Source: Phycisphaerae bacterium
GTDB taxonomy: Bacteria; Planctomycetota; Phycisphaerae; UBA1845; JAFGLZ01
Length of the DNA stretch: 46,262 bases
NCBI GenBank assembly: GCA_016927755.1
Contig: JAFGLZ010000224.1
Span: 1-46,262, forward strand
Reading direction: 5' to 3'
The notes below the pieces were generated by a model that saw nothing but the letters and a program-made list of their open reading frames with translations, did no database searches and was not told where the DNA came from. The translations under genes and the position numbers were made by a program. This document shows positions 15,617-24,848 of this stretch, one piece after another; position 1 is the first letter of the stretch, and every line of letters starts with the position of its first letter.

Positions 15617-16851
15617 GCCTCGTCGAGAATGCCAATGGCCTTGAAGGGCTTGCCCTCCAGGAACTCCAGACTCGCCCCGCCGCCGGTGGAGATGTGCGTC
15701 ATGCGATCCTCCAGACCGGCCACGTCGACCGCCGCCGCGCTATCGCCCCCGCCGATGATGCTGATCGCCCCGGCGTCCGTGGCCTCGGCCACCGCGTGGG
15801 CGATGTCGATCGTCCCGACGTCGAAGGGCTTGTCCTCGAACTTGCCCATCGGCCCGTTCCAGACGATCGTCTTGGCCTTGGCCACGACCTGCCGGAAGGC
15901 CTTGGCCGTCTCAGGACCGATGTCCAGGCCCTCCTGGCCGTCAGGGATCCGGCCCGCCTCGACCGTCGTGGTCTCGACGCCCGGGGCGATCTCCGGGGCG
16001 CAGACCGTGTCGACGGGCAGGTAGAGCTTGCCCCCCGCCTTGTCCATCAGCTTCTTGGCCAGGTCGGTCTTGTCCATCTCGCAGAGACTGTTGCCGACCT
16101 TGCCGCCTTGAGCGGCGCTGAACGTGTAGGCCATCGCCCCGCCGATCAGGATCGCGTCGCACTTGTCCAGCAGGGCCTCGATCACCCCGATCTTGTCGCT
16201 GACCTTCGCCCCGCCCAGGATCGCGATGAACGGATGCGCCGGATTCGCCATCGTCTCGCCCAGGAACTTCAGCTCCTTCTCGACGAGGAACCCGATCACG
16301 CGCGGCTTGCCCGCCATGAGCTGCGGCACGGTCAGCATGCTGGCGTTGTCTCGGTGACACGTGCCGAAGGCGTCGTTGACGTAGACGTCCGCCAGGTCGG
16401 CGAATTGCTGGGCGAAGCGATCCTTGGCGGCCCGCTTGTCCGAATCGCCGGCGGCGTCCTTGTCCTTGATCGTCTCGGCCGGGTGGAACCGCAGGTTCTC
16501 CAGCATGCAGCACTGACCGTCCTGAAGCTTTCCGACGGCCTCGGACACGACCTGCCCGATGCAGTTGGGAACCATCGTCACGCTCTGGTTGAGCAATTCG
16601 CCGAGCCGCTTGGCGCAGGGCGCCAGGCTGAATCGCGCGTCCTTCTCGGGGTCGCCCTTGGGTCTGCCCAGATGCGACATGAGGATCAGCCGTCCGCCCC
16701 GCTCCAGGACGCTGCGAATGCTGGGCAGCGCCTTGGTGATCCGCCGGTCGTCCGTGATGCGGAGGTCGTCGTCCAGCGGGACGTTGAAGTCCACGCGCAT
16801 CAGTACACGCTTGCCCTTGACGTCCACGTCGGCAACAGTCTTCTTGGCCAT
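15613..16851 (-). CDS. pgk: Phosphoglycerate kinase
   Basis: 412 residues from ATG 16851 (MAKKTVADVDVKGKRVLMRV). Catalyses the ATP-forming step from 1,3-bisphosphoglycerate. Seen: RVDFNVPLD, SHLGRPKG, LENLRFHPAE, YVNDAFGTCHR, GGAKVSDKIGV, the nucleotide loop IVWNGPMGKFE and the C-terminal IIGGGDSAAAV and HISTGGGASLE. It lies between gap and rpe on the same strand, and a perfect hairpin sits in the 143-base gap after gap. The gene order gap-pgk is widespread. Confidence 0.97.
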   Translation of the reverse strand: MAKKTVADVDVKGKRVLMRVDFNVPLDDDLRITDDRRITKALPSIRSVLERGGRLILMSHLGRPKGDPEKDARFSLAPCAKRLGELLNQSVTMVPNCIGQVVSEAVGKLQDGQCCMLENLRFHPAETIKDKDAAGDSDKRAAKDRFAQQFADLADVYVNDAFGTCHRDNASMLTVPQLMAGKPRVIGFLVEKELKFLGETMANPAHPFIAILGGAKVSDKIGVIEALLDKCDAILIGGAMAYTFSAAQGGKVGNSLCEMDKTDLAKKLMDKAGGKLYLPVDTVCAPEIAPGVETTTVEAGRIPDGQEGLDIGPETAKAFRQVVAKAKTIVWNGPMGKFEDKPFDVGTIDIAHAVAEATDAGAISIIGGGDSAAAVDVAGLEDRMTHISTGGGASLEFLEGKPFKAIGILDEA

Positions 16852-16931
16852 GATCCTGCCCTCGATCTGGGTGCCTGCCCGCGCCAGGCGCCCCGGCGGC
16901 GGTCGGTTTGTCCTTGGTGAATATGTAGATA

Positions 16932-16961
16932 GCGGTGCATGCGCCGAGACGCATGCACCGC
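16932..16961. other. Perfect 12-bp hairpin between gap and pgk
   Basis: GCGGTGCATGCG, a six-base loop and the exact complement, 33 bases past the gap stop. No T-run follows, so partial termination, attenuation or an RNA-processing or stability element that sets different gap and pgk mRNA levels are all possible. Confidence 0.6.
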
Positions 16962-16994
16962 CTGGATCGTCCCTCGGAATCGCGACGTCTCGCC

Positions 16995-18056
16995 CTACAG
17001 CGACGCGATCTTGGCAATCAGGTCGGCGGTACGGTTCGAGTAACCCCACTCGTTGTCGTACCAGCTCACGATCTTGATGAAGTTGCTGTCCTTGTTGCCC
17101 ACCAGCGTGCAGAGCGCGTCGAAGATGCTGCTGGCCGGATTGCCGATGATGTCGCCGCTGACGATCGGCTCGTCGCAGTACTCGAGGATGCCCTTCAGCG
17201 CGCCGTTGGCGGCGGCCTTGACGGCCTCGTTGATCGCCTCGGCGGTCGCGGACTTGCTCAGCTCGGCGGTCAGATCGACGCACGAGCCGCCCATGACGGG
17301 CACCCGCAACGCGAAACCGTCGAGCTTACCGTTCAGAACCGGCAAAACCAGACCGACCGCGCGAGCCGCGCCCGTCGTCGTCGGGATGATGTTCTCGAAC
17401 CCGCCCCGGGCCCGACGCAGGTCCTTGTGGATCGCATCCTGGATGACCTGGTCGTTCGTCGGAGCGTGAATGGTCGTCATCAGCCCACGCTCGATCCCGA
17501 ACGACTCCTGGAGGACCTTGGCCACCGGAGCCAGGCAGTTCGTCGTGCAGCTCGCATTAGAGATGTATTTGTCGCCCTTCTTGATCGTGTTGTCGTTGAC
17601 GCCCAGCACGACCGTGCGGACGACCTTGCTGCCGATCGCGGAGGCGTCGGAAAGCAGGGCCTTGTCGTCACCGGCCGGGGCACTCAGGATTACGCACTTG
17701 GCCCCCGCCTTGATGTGGTCGCCGTAGCCGCCCTTCTCGCTCTCGGCCTTGCGGAAGATGCCCGTCGACTCGATCACGAAATCAACGCCCAGATCGCCCC
17801 AAGGCAGGTTCGCCGGGCTCCGCTCGCTGAGGATCTTGACCTCGTCCCCGTCGACCTTGATGCCCTGGCCGCAGACCTCGACCGTGCCGGGGTACTTCCT
17901 GTGGACCGTATCGTACTTGACGAGGTGGGCCAAACTCTCCGGAGGAGCCAGGTCATTAACCGCCACGACGTCGAACTTGTCGCCCTGCGCCCGCATCGCC
18001 CGAAACGCCAACCGCCCGATCCGACCAAATCCATTGATGCCAACCCGAATAGCCAT
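16995..18056 (-). CDS. gap: Glyceraldehyde-3-phosphate dehydrogenase, type I
   Basis: 353 residues from the second of two adjacent ATGs (18056), which has the better spacing from AAGGAG. Oxidises glyceraldehyde 3-phosphate with phosphate to 1,3-bisphosphoglycerate. Seen: VGINGFGRIGRLAFRA nucleotide fold, Asp35 in VNDLAPP suited to NAD, catalytic Cys170 in SNASCTTNCLAP, His197 in TTIHAPTNDQ, and WYDNEWGYSNR near the end. It is about 15 residues longer than most, partly from extra residues at SEKGGYGDH and GNKDSNFIK. First gene of the gap-pgk-rpe unit. The upstream region (18060-18170) has TTGACC and TATAGT but not at promoter spacing. Confidence 0.97.
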   Translation of the reverse strand: MAIRVGINGFGRIGRLAFRAMRAQGDKFDVVAVNDLAPPESLAHLVKYDTVHRKYPGTVEVCGQGIKVDGDEVKILSERSPANLPWGDLGVDFVIESTGIFRKAESEKGGYGDHIKAGAKCVILSAPAGDDKALLSDASAIGSKVVRTVVLGVNDNTIKKGDKYISNASCTTNCLAPVAKVLQESFGIERGLMTTIHAPTNDQVIQDAIHKDLRRARGGFENIIPTTTGAARAVGLVLPVLNGKLDGFALRVPVMGGSCVDLTAELSKSATAEAINEAVKAAANGALKGILEYCDEPIVSGDIIGNPASSIFDALCTLVGNKDSNFIKIVSWYDNEWGYSNRTADLIAKIASL

Positions 18057-18220
18057 CATCGACTCCTTCTGCTCAAGAATCATTCCCGGCGACAGTCCGC
18101 GCCACGTTCCGGCACTATACCGAGCTACATACGCTAACTGCACGCGGCCGCACGGTCAAGGATTTTGGCCCAGAGGCATCCAGAAAGCCCCGCGGAGCCG
18201 GACATTGCCGCGACCCCCCG

Positions 18221-19822
18221 TCACTCGTCCGGCGTCTCCTCAACCGGAAAGCCGCCCGACGCCGCCCGGCCCGCCTCCATGACGGGAGGCAGCCCGGACA
18301 TCACCGCCCGACGCGTGAACCGAAGTTGCTTTTCCGTGGGAGCCGGACGCAGCAGACTCAGCACATAACCGCTGGCGATGGTAATGATCGTTGGCGTGAT
18401 GATGAGCCACATGAATGAGATGTTGTACTTCGGACCGAACCACTGGCCCGAGAACGTCATGATCAGCCCGACGACGAACCCGACCGCCGGCCCGGCAATC
18501 GCGCCGAACTGGTTGGCGCGGCGCGTGAACATGCCCAGGGCGAACAACCCGAACAATGGCCCCACCACGCAACTCGTGCTCTTGTTCGTGATGACCAGGA
18601 TGTTGCCCTCGATCTTGTCCACGAAGAGCGCCAGAACCGTCGCCGTCAGGCCCAGCGCCAGGCCGAGGATCTTGGCGAACTTCAGCATGGTCTCGTCCGA
18701 CAGTTGCCGCCTGCTCCACCGCTGGAAGAAGTCCACCGTGATAACGGTCGAAACGCTGTTCACCCCCGAGTCGAGACTGGACATCGCCGCGGCGAACAAC
18801 GCGGCCGTGATCACCCCCGTCACGCCAACCGGTAGTTGGTGCGCGATGAAGTACGGAAAAACGTCGTCGGCCTGCTCGGAAAGCTGCCCCGACATCGAGC
18901 CGCCCAGCAGGTCCGGATGCTGTGTGTAGAAGGCCAGCAGGGCGAATCCGGTTGCCGCCAGGATCGTCGACAGGAAGATGTTCCCGATGCACGAAATCAG
19001 GTAGCTCCGCCGAGCAGCCTGGGCATCCCGCGTGCTGAGGTATCGCTGGATCACGACCTGATCGGCGCTGTACGTGCACACCACCCACGAGACGTAGTGC
19101 ATCGTGATCCCGATGAGCGTCAGTCGCGTCGTCGGGTCCCACGACCACAGCGGAGCCAGCGGCTTGCTCGTCTTCACCGCCACCGAGATGCATTCGCTCA
19201 GCCCCATGTACCACACGATGTACCCGACCGCGAAGACCGCACCCCCCAGCAGGATGATGAACTGAACGACGTCCGTCCAGATCACCGCGCGGATCCCGCC
19301 AACGGCCGCGTAGAACGTCGTGAAGACGCCCACGCAAACGATGACCAGCTCCAACCGCATGCCCGTCATCCGAGCCATGGCTCCGCTGGCCGTATAGACC
19401 ACCACGCTCATCCAAATCACGCGGATCAGCACGAACAGGACGGCACCGACCGTCCGAGTCTCTCCGCCGAACCGCTCCTGAAGGTACTCGTAGGCGCTCG
19501 TGATCGGCAGCCGCATGAAGAACGGGATGACCCAGTACGCCACGATGAAGTACGCGATCGGGATCGCCAGGACCCGTGTGAAGAGCCCGGGCCCGTTCTG
19601 GATCATCTCGCCCGGGTTGGCCAGATAGGAGATCGTACTCAGCAACGTGGCAATGATGCTGAGCCCGACCACCCACGACGACATCGACCGGCTGCCGAGA
19701 AAGTACTCCTTCGTGCTCCGCTGCCGACGGGCGAAGTACGCGCCCATGCCCACGACGCCGACGAAGTAAACGCCGACGATCACCCAATCCAGAGCCTGAA
19801 CGCCACTGGCCAGAAGCATCAT
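18221..19822 (-). CDS. Sodium:solute symporter (SSS family), copy A
   Basis: 533 residues with about 13 hydrophobic segments, the usual size for the family. It should use the sodium gradient to import a small organic solute across the inner membrane. Marks: the N-terminal DWVIVGVYFVGVVGMGAYFA, YFLGSRSMSSWVVGLS, RLPITSAYEYLQERFG, TFYAAVGGIRAVIWTDVVQF and AALFAAAMSSLDSGVNS. The cytosolic C-terminal tail reads RRAVMSGLPPVM then EAGRAASGGFPVEETPDE. It lies 83 bases downstream of a close paralogue. Substrate cannot be read from the sequence; sialic-acid-like, sugar or carboxylate substrates are all possible in this branch. Confidence 0.9.
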   Translation of the reverse strand: MMLLASGVQALDWVIVGVYFVGVVGMGAYFARRQRSTKEYFLGSRSMSSWVVGLSIIATLLSTISYLANPGEMIQNGPGLFTRVLAIPIAYFIVAYWVIPFFMRLPITSAYEYLQERFGGETRTVGAVLFVLIRVIWMSVVVYTASGAMARMTGMRLELVIVCVGVFTTFYAAVGGIRAVIWTDVVQFIILLGGAVFAVGYIVWYMGLSECISVAVKTSKPLAPLWSWDPTTRLTLIGITMHYVSWVVCTYSADQVVIQRYLSTRDAQAARRSYLISCIGNIFLSTILAATGFALLAFYTQHPDLLGGSMSGQLSEQADDVFPYFIAHQLPVGVTGVITAALFAAAMSSLDSGVNSVSTVITVDFFQRWSRRQLSDETMLKFAKILGLALGLTATVLALFVDKIEGNILVITNKSTSCVVGPLFGLFALGMFTRRANQFGAIAGPAVGFVVGLIMTFSGQWFGPKYNISFMWLIITPTIITIASGYVLSLLRPAPTEKQLRFTRRAVMSGLPPVMEAGRAASGGFPVEETPDE

Positions 19823-19851
19823 CTGGTCTTCTTAACTCCTTCCTCCGGCGC

Positions 19852-19905
19852 CTACGTATTCGACGTGTCACCGACCGGGAACCCGCGTGCTTCCGGCCCC
19901 GCGGT
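19852..19905 (-). other. Orphaned C-terminal tail after the stop of symporter copy B
   Basis: Reading on in frame past the TAG at 19908-19906 gives TAGPEARGFPVGDTSNT and then a second TAG. This resembles the living tail of copy A (EAGRAASGGFPVEETPDE). It is probably a former coding tail separated by a GAG-to-TAG change or similar. Confidence 0.6.
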
Positions 19906-21450
19906 CTACATGACCGGCGGCGGCCCGGACATTACGGATCGACGCGTGAACTGGATCTGCGAGGCGGAGGGCCTCGGCCCAAACAGACTGACGACGAGCG
20001 CCACGACCGCCATCACGATCACCGACGTGACGATGATCCACATGAATGAGATGTTATAGTCGAACCACTGGCCTGAGAACGTCACCAGCAGGCCGGCGAT
20101 GAAGCCCGCAACAGCCCCCGTCAGCGCGCCCATCTGGTTGCAGCGTCGGCTGAACATGCCGAGCGCGAACAGCCCGAACAACGGCCCAACGGTGCAGCTC
20201 GTGCTCTTGTTCGTGATCTCGACGATGTTGCCCTCGATGTTGCCGACCAGGAACGCAAGCCCGGTAGCCGTCAGACCCAGCCCCAGACCGAGGGTCTTGG
20301 CGAAGCCGAGCGACGTCGCGTCGGACTGCTTGGCCCTTCGGAATCGGTTGTAGAAATCGACCGTGATGACGGCCGAGAGGCTGTTGACGCCCGAATCCAG
20401 GCTGGACATCGCCGCGGCGAACAGGGCCGCGATGACCAGCCCCGTCAGCCCGACCGGCAACTGATTGGCGATGAAGTAGGGAAAGACGTGATCGGCCTGA
20501 TCGACCATCCCGTCCTTGAACTCACCGGTCAGCAGATCGCCGTGCTGGGTGAAGAACGCCAGCAGCGCAAGGCCCACGGCGCCCAGCACGATAGCTAGCG
20601 CCGCGTCGCCGATGATGCAAACGAGGAAGGATCGTTTGGCCGCCGGCGCGTCCCGGGTCGACAGATACCGCTGCACGACGACCTGGTCGGACCCGTACGT
20701 ACAGACGAACCAGGCGATCGTGTTGATGATGATGCCGATGACGCTCAATCGCGTCGTGGGGTCCGACGACCAGACGGGGGAGTCCAGCCGGGTGTTCTCG
20801 ATGGCGACCCGGACCCAACTCGAGAACCCCCCCATGGTCCACGTCACGTACCCGACGGTAAACACGGCCCCGCCGAAGAGGATGATGAACTGGATGACGT
20901 CGGTCCAGATGACGGCCCGAATGCCCCCGAACGCCGCGTAGAACGTGGTGAAGACACCCACGCTGACAATGACGATCCACAGCGGCAACTCGGTCATCTT
21001 GGCCAGTGCGCCGCTGGCGGTGTACACGACGACGCTCATCCAGATAATGCGGATCAGGACGAAGAAGAGCGCCCCCAACGTCCGCGTCTCGCTCCCGAAG
21101 CGGGCCTCGAGGTACTCATACGCGCTCGTGATCGGCAGACGCATGAAGAACGGGACGAAGAGGTACCCCACGATGAAGAAGATCGGCGCCAGGGCCAACA
21201 AGTGGAGCAGATATGCCGGCCCGTGCTTGATCATTTCGCCCGGGATCGCCAGATAGGTGATCGTGCTGAGCAGCGTGGCGATCATGCTCAGCCCGACGAC
21301 CCACGAGGCCATGGACCGACTGCCCAGGAAGTACTCATTCGTGCTCCGCTGTTGGCGGGCGAAGTAGACGCCCATCCCGATGACGCCGACGAAGTACAGG
21401 CCGACAACCACCCAGTCAAAAGGTTGGATTCCACCGGTCGCTAGCGGCAT
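19906..21450 (-). CDS. Sodium:solute symporter (SSS family), copy B
   Basis: 514 residues; start ATG 21450 with GGGAGGG upstream. Same architecture as copy A and clearly a tandem duplicate: YFLGSRSMASWVVGLSMIATL, RLPITSAYEYLEARFG, FAAAMSSLDSGVNSLSAVITV and TNKSTSCTVGPLFGLFALGMF. Differences cluster in the second to fourth membrane spans and in the loop around SSWVRVAIENTRL, which may reflect a different substrate. The protein ends at RRSVMSGPPPVM, where copy A continues for 18 residues; a homologous tail follows the stop codon. Read first in the pair, so both are likely co-transcribed from the promoter near 21600. Confidence 0.9.
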   Translation of the reverse strand: MPLATGGIQPFDWVVVGLYFVGVIGMGVYFARQQRSTNEYFLGSRSMASWVVGLSMIATLLSTITYLAIPGEMIKHGPAYLLHLLALAPIFFIVGYLFVPFFMRLPITSAYEYLEARFGSETRTLGALFFVLIRIIWMSVVVYTASGALAKMTELPLWIVIVSVGVFTTFYAAFGGIRAVIWTDVIQFIILFGGAVFTVGYVTWTMGGFSSWVRVAIENTRLDSPVWSSDPTTRLSVIGIIINTIAWFVCTYGSDQVVVQRYLSTRDAPAAKRSFLVCIIGDAALAIVLGAVGLALLAFFTQHGDLLTGEFKDGMVDQADHVFPYFIANQLPVGLTGLVIAALFAAAMSSLDSGVNSLSAVITVDFYNRFRRAKQSDATSLGFAKTLGLGLGLTATGLAFLVGNIEGNIVEITNKSTSCTVGPLFGLFALGMFSRRCNQMGALTGAVAGFIAGLLVTFSGQWFDYNISFMWIIVTSVIVMAVVALVVSLFGPRPSASQIQFTRRSVMSGPPPVM

Positions 21451-21917
21451 TCACGCCCTCCCAAGCTGTCCAGGGCCGGACCCGGCAGTGATCGGCCCGT
21501 CCAGGGCCAGGCCGCGCGTCAACGCGCCGGATCGCAACGGGAAGCACTCCTCGAGCATCTCGTCTGGAGCGTATGAGTCCGCAGAGTATGGGCCAGTCCG
21601 ATGCCACAATCAACACCCGACCGTTGTGATCGGGCCAAGTCGACAGGCCTCACCCGGGTCGCGGCAGCCGCAGGAGCCTCCGGAAGGCCAGGAAGAACGC
21701 GACGTCAGTCGCATCTAACTCTATGGGCCTGGTTCAATTGCCCACCCGATGGCCGTTCGTTCGGGACGGATCCTAACAGGCCTTCAGCGGCAAGGATTTC
21801 CGGCAGGCCACGACCACCGAGGAAGGCCCTGGAACCGACCCCCGGCGCCTAGAACCCCCGAGATGCCGGTGGGCGGGACGCCTTGAAGATCGCCGGGGCG
21901 AGAAGGAGACATCCGCC
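21451..21917. other. Divergent intergenic region
   Basis: No gene seen. It separates symporter copy B from the small lipoprotein gene and contains the likely symporter promoter at 21585-21613. I found no convincing promoter for the rightward gene. Confidence 0.5.
21585..21613 (-). promoter_or_regulatory. Probable promoter of the symporter pair
   Basis: On the minus strand TTGATT, a 17-base spacer and CATACT, about 135 bases before the ATG of copy B. Confidence 0.4.
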
Positions 21918-22115
21918 ATGAATCGTCTTCCTGCTCTCATCCTGCTAGTTGGGTGTTTCGTGCTGTTTGCGGCGTTTGCGTCCGGCTGCGCCGACACGAC
22001 ATCGGGAGTCTCCATGGAGCCCCGAGCCGAGTACGCCTCGTACGACTCGCAAGGGCATCCCTGGGAGAGTTCGTCCTACGGGTACAATCCTGATGCCGTC
22101 GAGTTCTGGCCGTAG
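21918..22115 (+). CDS. Small lipoprotein, function unknown
   Basis: 65 residues with AAGGAG upstream. A short basic start, hydrophobic core and lipobox FASGC (Cys24) predict export and lipid attachment. The 41-residue mature part is rich in Tyr, Ser and acidic residues (EYASYDSQGHP, SSYGYNPDAVEFWP) and has no recognisable domain. An imperfect hairpin (GCGAGGTGC with GCACCTTCGC) starts at its stop codon and may end the transcript. Confidence 0.7.
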   Translation: MNRLPALILLVGCFVLFAAFASGCADTTSGVSMEPRAEYASYDSQGHPWESSSYGYNPDAVEFWP

Positions 22116-22358
22116 CGAGGTGCGAATGCGCTCCTCCCAGGCACCTTCGCAAGACTCTCTTCCTTCGCCCGGATCGACGCCCGTGCGGCGCCGGTAGAGG
22201 CGCCGACCCGGTGTTGGCGATGTGCGCCGCGTCGATCCACCCCTCTCTCATCCACGTTCCGACCGTTATCGACGATGCTTGTTCCATGGCCGGAGCACTG
22301 ATACGCTTGGCCCCGATTCACCGCGTTCCCGAACCGGTCGGCGGGCGTACCCCAACCG

Positions 22359-24716
22359 ATGTCGGGCCTGAGACGGCGACATGCCGTGACCATCGCGCCA
22401 CCCAGCCACGACCGCTGCGGAAGAACCGCCTGGGGCATCGCTTGTTTCTTCCTCCTGTTGCCGCCGGTGATGCTCGCACCGATCTGGCGTCTCTGGGGAC
22501 TCTCGGCACTGGAAGACGGCCTGCTCTATTACTTCCCCCAGCGCGCATGGTTTGGGGCCTCCCTGGCCTCGGGCGACTGGCCGTTGTGGCATGGGCTGAT
22601 CTACGGTGGCTTTCCGGCCTTCGCGGACCCGCAAATCGCCATGTGGTATCCCGCGACTTGGCTGTTCGCCGTGTTGAGGCCCGAGTTGGCCTATCCACTG
22701 TCGATCTCTCTGCACCATTCCCTGGCAGGTTGGCTGATGTATCGCCTCTGCAGGGGGCTCGGGCGAAGCCGATGGGCGGCGGTCCTCGCGGGCGTGACGT
22801 TCATGTTCTGTGGGTTCATGCTGAGCCATCGTGAGCATCTGACGATGCACCACGCCGCGGCATGGGTGCCCGGAGTGCTCTGGGCATGGCATCGGTGGTC
22901 GCAAACGCTCCGAGTCAAGCATTGGGTCGTCGGCGTCCTGATGATTGCCTTGCAGCTCCTTGCGGGTCACGTCCAGGTCTCGCTGATGACCGCTCCGGTG
23001 GTCGTGGCATGGGTGATTTGGTCGAGTCCGCGACGGTACTGGCTGTGGCTTGGATGTATCGCCGGCTTCGTCGCGGCGGGGCTGGTCTGCGCCGTACAGA
23101 TACTCCCGGCGATGCAACTCATGCGGCTCAGCGCGGGACGGGCCGAGGCCTACTTCGTCCTGTACAACTCCATGCTGTGGAAATCGCTGACGCTCCTGAT
23201 CTTCCCCATGCTCCTGGGACAGCGCATCCCCAATTTCTACCCGGCCAAGTGGTACGTCCACTCTCATCAGTGTGAGCAGACGGCCTACGTCACGCTGATC
23301 GTCCTGGCGTTGGCCGTCGGCGCCGTCATCCTGCTGTGGCGTAGAGACCGTCAGGTCCGCTTCTGGACCGGAACCCTCGTCGTGTCCCTCCTACTGGCGC
23401 TCGGCAAGAATGCCGGAGTCTACGTGCTGCTCATGGCAGTCCCGGTGTTCAATGTGCTCCACACGCCAGCCAGGTGGCTTCTCATGGTCCACGTGGCGCT
23501 GATCCTGCTGGGCGCCGCAGGCGCGGACGCCATACTTCATCCTTCGCAGGAGTCCTCGAGGAATGAGCGTCTCTGGCGTCGTACCGTTCCGATCATCCTC
23601 TGCTGCGCCGCCTTGACCATCCTGTCCTGGTTCGCCTTCTCGACCTCGGCGCAGTTGGGTCGAGCCGTAGGCTTGGCCAATCCGGCAATATGGATGCCGC
23701 TGCTACTGCTGGCGACGACGCTGGCCGGACTGCTCCGTGTTGCGGATGGGGGCACGAGAGGCAGAGCCTGGATCCTACTTGTCCTCCTCCTGGTCGACCT
23801 TGCGAGCATCGCGCCGTTCCTCGACGTCTCGCCCAAGGCGCGCGAAGCCATCACTCACTCGCCGGCCGCGGAGGTCCTGCGACGCTCGGGGTTCGACCCC
23901 AGATCCGACCGAGTCTGGGTCATCCCTGGGGATGCCTATCTCTCCCCACGCCAGTGCATGATGCCTGACACGAACCTCCTGGACGGCATGGGCACGCTGA
24001 ACGGCTACGGGCCGATGCTCCCCAAAGAGCACAAGGAGTTGTTTGCCCTCCGCCCGTTCGGCGTGACCGAGGAGGCGGCCGAGTGGCTGATGCGCCCGAG
24101 GCGATTGGCCCGAATGGGCGTCAGCCACGTGGTCGTCCGCGACCGTGAGGTCCCGGCGACCTTCGAACTCGCCCCAGGATGGATCCTTCTCGACACCGTC
24201 GACGGGAACGTCCGCGTCTGCCGCAACCGCGACCCGGCGGGCCTCTCGTACGTCTCAGGTTCTTATCATTGGTACTCGCGGGAGCAAGAAGTAATCAATA
24301 CGCTCCGCCGCACGGGCGACGACGCCGATGGCGATCAAGCCGTTCTGCTGACGGGTCAGCCTAGGCCGAACCTTTCGGTGGGTCCCGGGAGGATCATCTC
24401 GTCCGAAGTATCCACCAACTCTGCCCGGTTCGAGATCGACTCTCAGGCTGGAACGCTCTTGGTATGGCTGAACCGATCATGCCCCGGCTGGCGCGCAAGG
24501 CTCGGCGACCGGGAAATCCCGATCTACCGGGCGAACGCGCTCGGCCAAGCAGTCTTCTTACCCCCTGGACGACAATTGGTTATCTTCGATTTCGCGCCCA
24601 GGCTCTTCCGCTGGTCGGCCGGGCTGTCGATCGTAAGTCTAGGCGGCCTCCTTGTCGTCCTGATATTCAGTCTTCGCAAAGGACCGATCTCCAGAGCAGG
24701 CGCGTCTAACGCGTAG
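22359..24716 (+). CDS. YfhO-type multispanning membrane protein
   Basis: 785 residues, with about a dozen hydrophobic spans followed by a soluble C-terminal domain (about 480-750) and a final span (FRWSAGLSIVSLGGLLVVLI). The N-terminal segment EDGLLYYFPQRAWF, GDWPLWHGLIYGGFPAFADPQ and AMWYPATWLF is the signature of YfhO and related GT-C-like membrane proteins, thought to glycosylate lipid-linked or wall polymers. The acidic residue in the first loop (Glu52-Asp53) fits the GT-C plan. The ribosome binding site at the chosen ATG is poor, so the start is uncertain. Two hundred and forty bases separate it from the lipoprotein gene. The acceptor is unknown. Confidence 0.75.
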   Translation: MSGLRRRHAVTIAPPSHDRCGRTAWGIACFFLLLPPVMLAPIWRLWGLSALEDGLLYYFPQRAWFGASLASGDWPLWHGLIYGGFPAFADPQIAMWYPATWLFAVLRPELAYPLSISLHHSLAGWLMYRLCRGLGRSRWAAVLAGVTFMFCGFMLSHREHLTMHHAAAWVPGVLWAWHRWSQTLRVKHWVVGVLMIALQLLAGHVQVSLMTAPVVVAWVIWSSPRRYWLWLGCIAGFVAAGLVCAVQILPAMQLMRLSAGRAEAYFVLYNSMLWKSLTLLIFPMLLGQRIPNFYPAKWYVHSHQCEQTAYVTLIVLALAVGAVILLWRRDRQVRFWTGTLVVSLLLALGKNAGVYVLLMAVPVFNVLHTPARWLLMVHVALILLGAAGADAILHPSQESSRNERLWRRTVPIILCCAALTILSWFAFSTSAQLGRAVGLANPAIWMPLLLLATTLAGLLRVADGGTRGRAWILLVLLLVDLASIAPFLDVSPKAREAITHSPAAEVLRRSGFDPRSDRVWVIPGDAYLSPRQCMMPDTNLLDGMGTLNGYGPMLPKEHKELFALRPFGVTEEAAEWLMRPRRLARMGVSHVVVRDREVPATFELAPGWILLDTVDGNVRVCRNRDPAGLSYVSGSYHWYSREQEVINTLRRTGDDADGDQAVLLTGQPRPNLSVGPGRIISSEVSTNSARFEIDSQAGTLLVWLNRSCPGWRARLGDREIPIYRANALGQAVFLPPGRQLVIFDFAPRLFRWSAGLSIVSLGGLLVVLIFSLRKGPISRAGASNA

Positions 24717-24848
24717 TTGGACCGGGCGCGGATTTTGTGACAGGATGCGGCGAGCTATGCCGTCCTAGTGGCTGACAGCAAACCCAAAGCCGCCCGGTGC
24801 GGCGGAGGGCGTGGTCATAGTTGATCCATGAGATGGAGGTTAACACCC

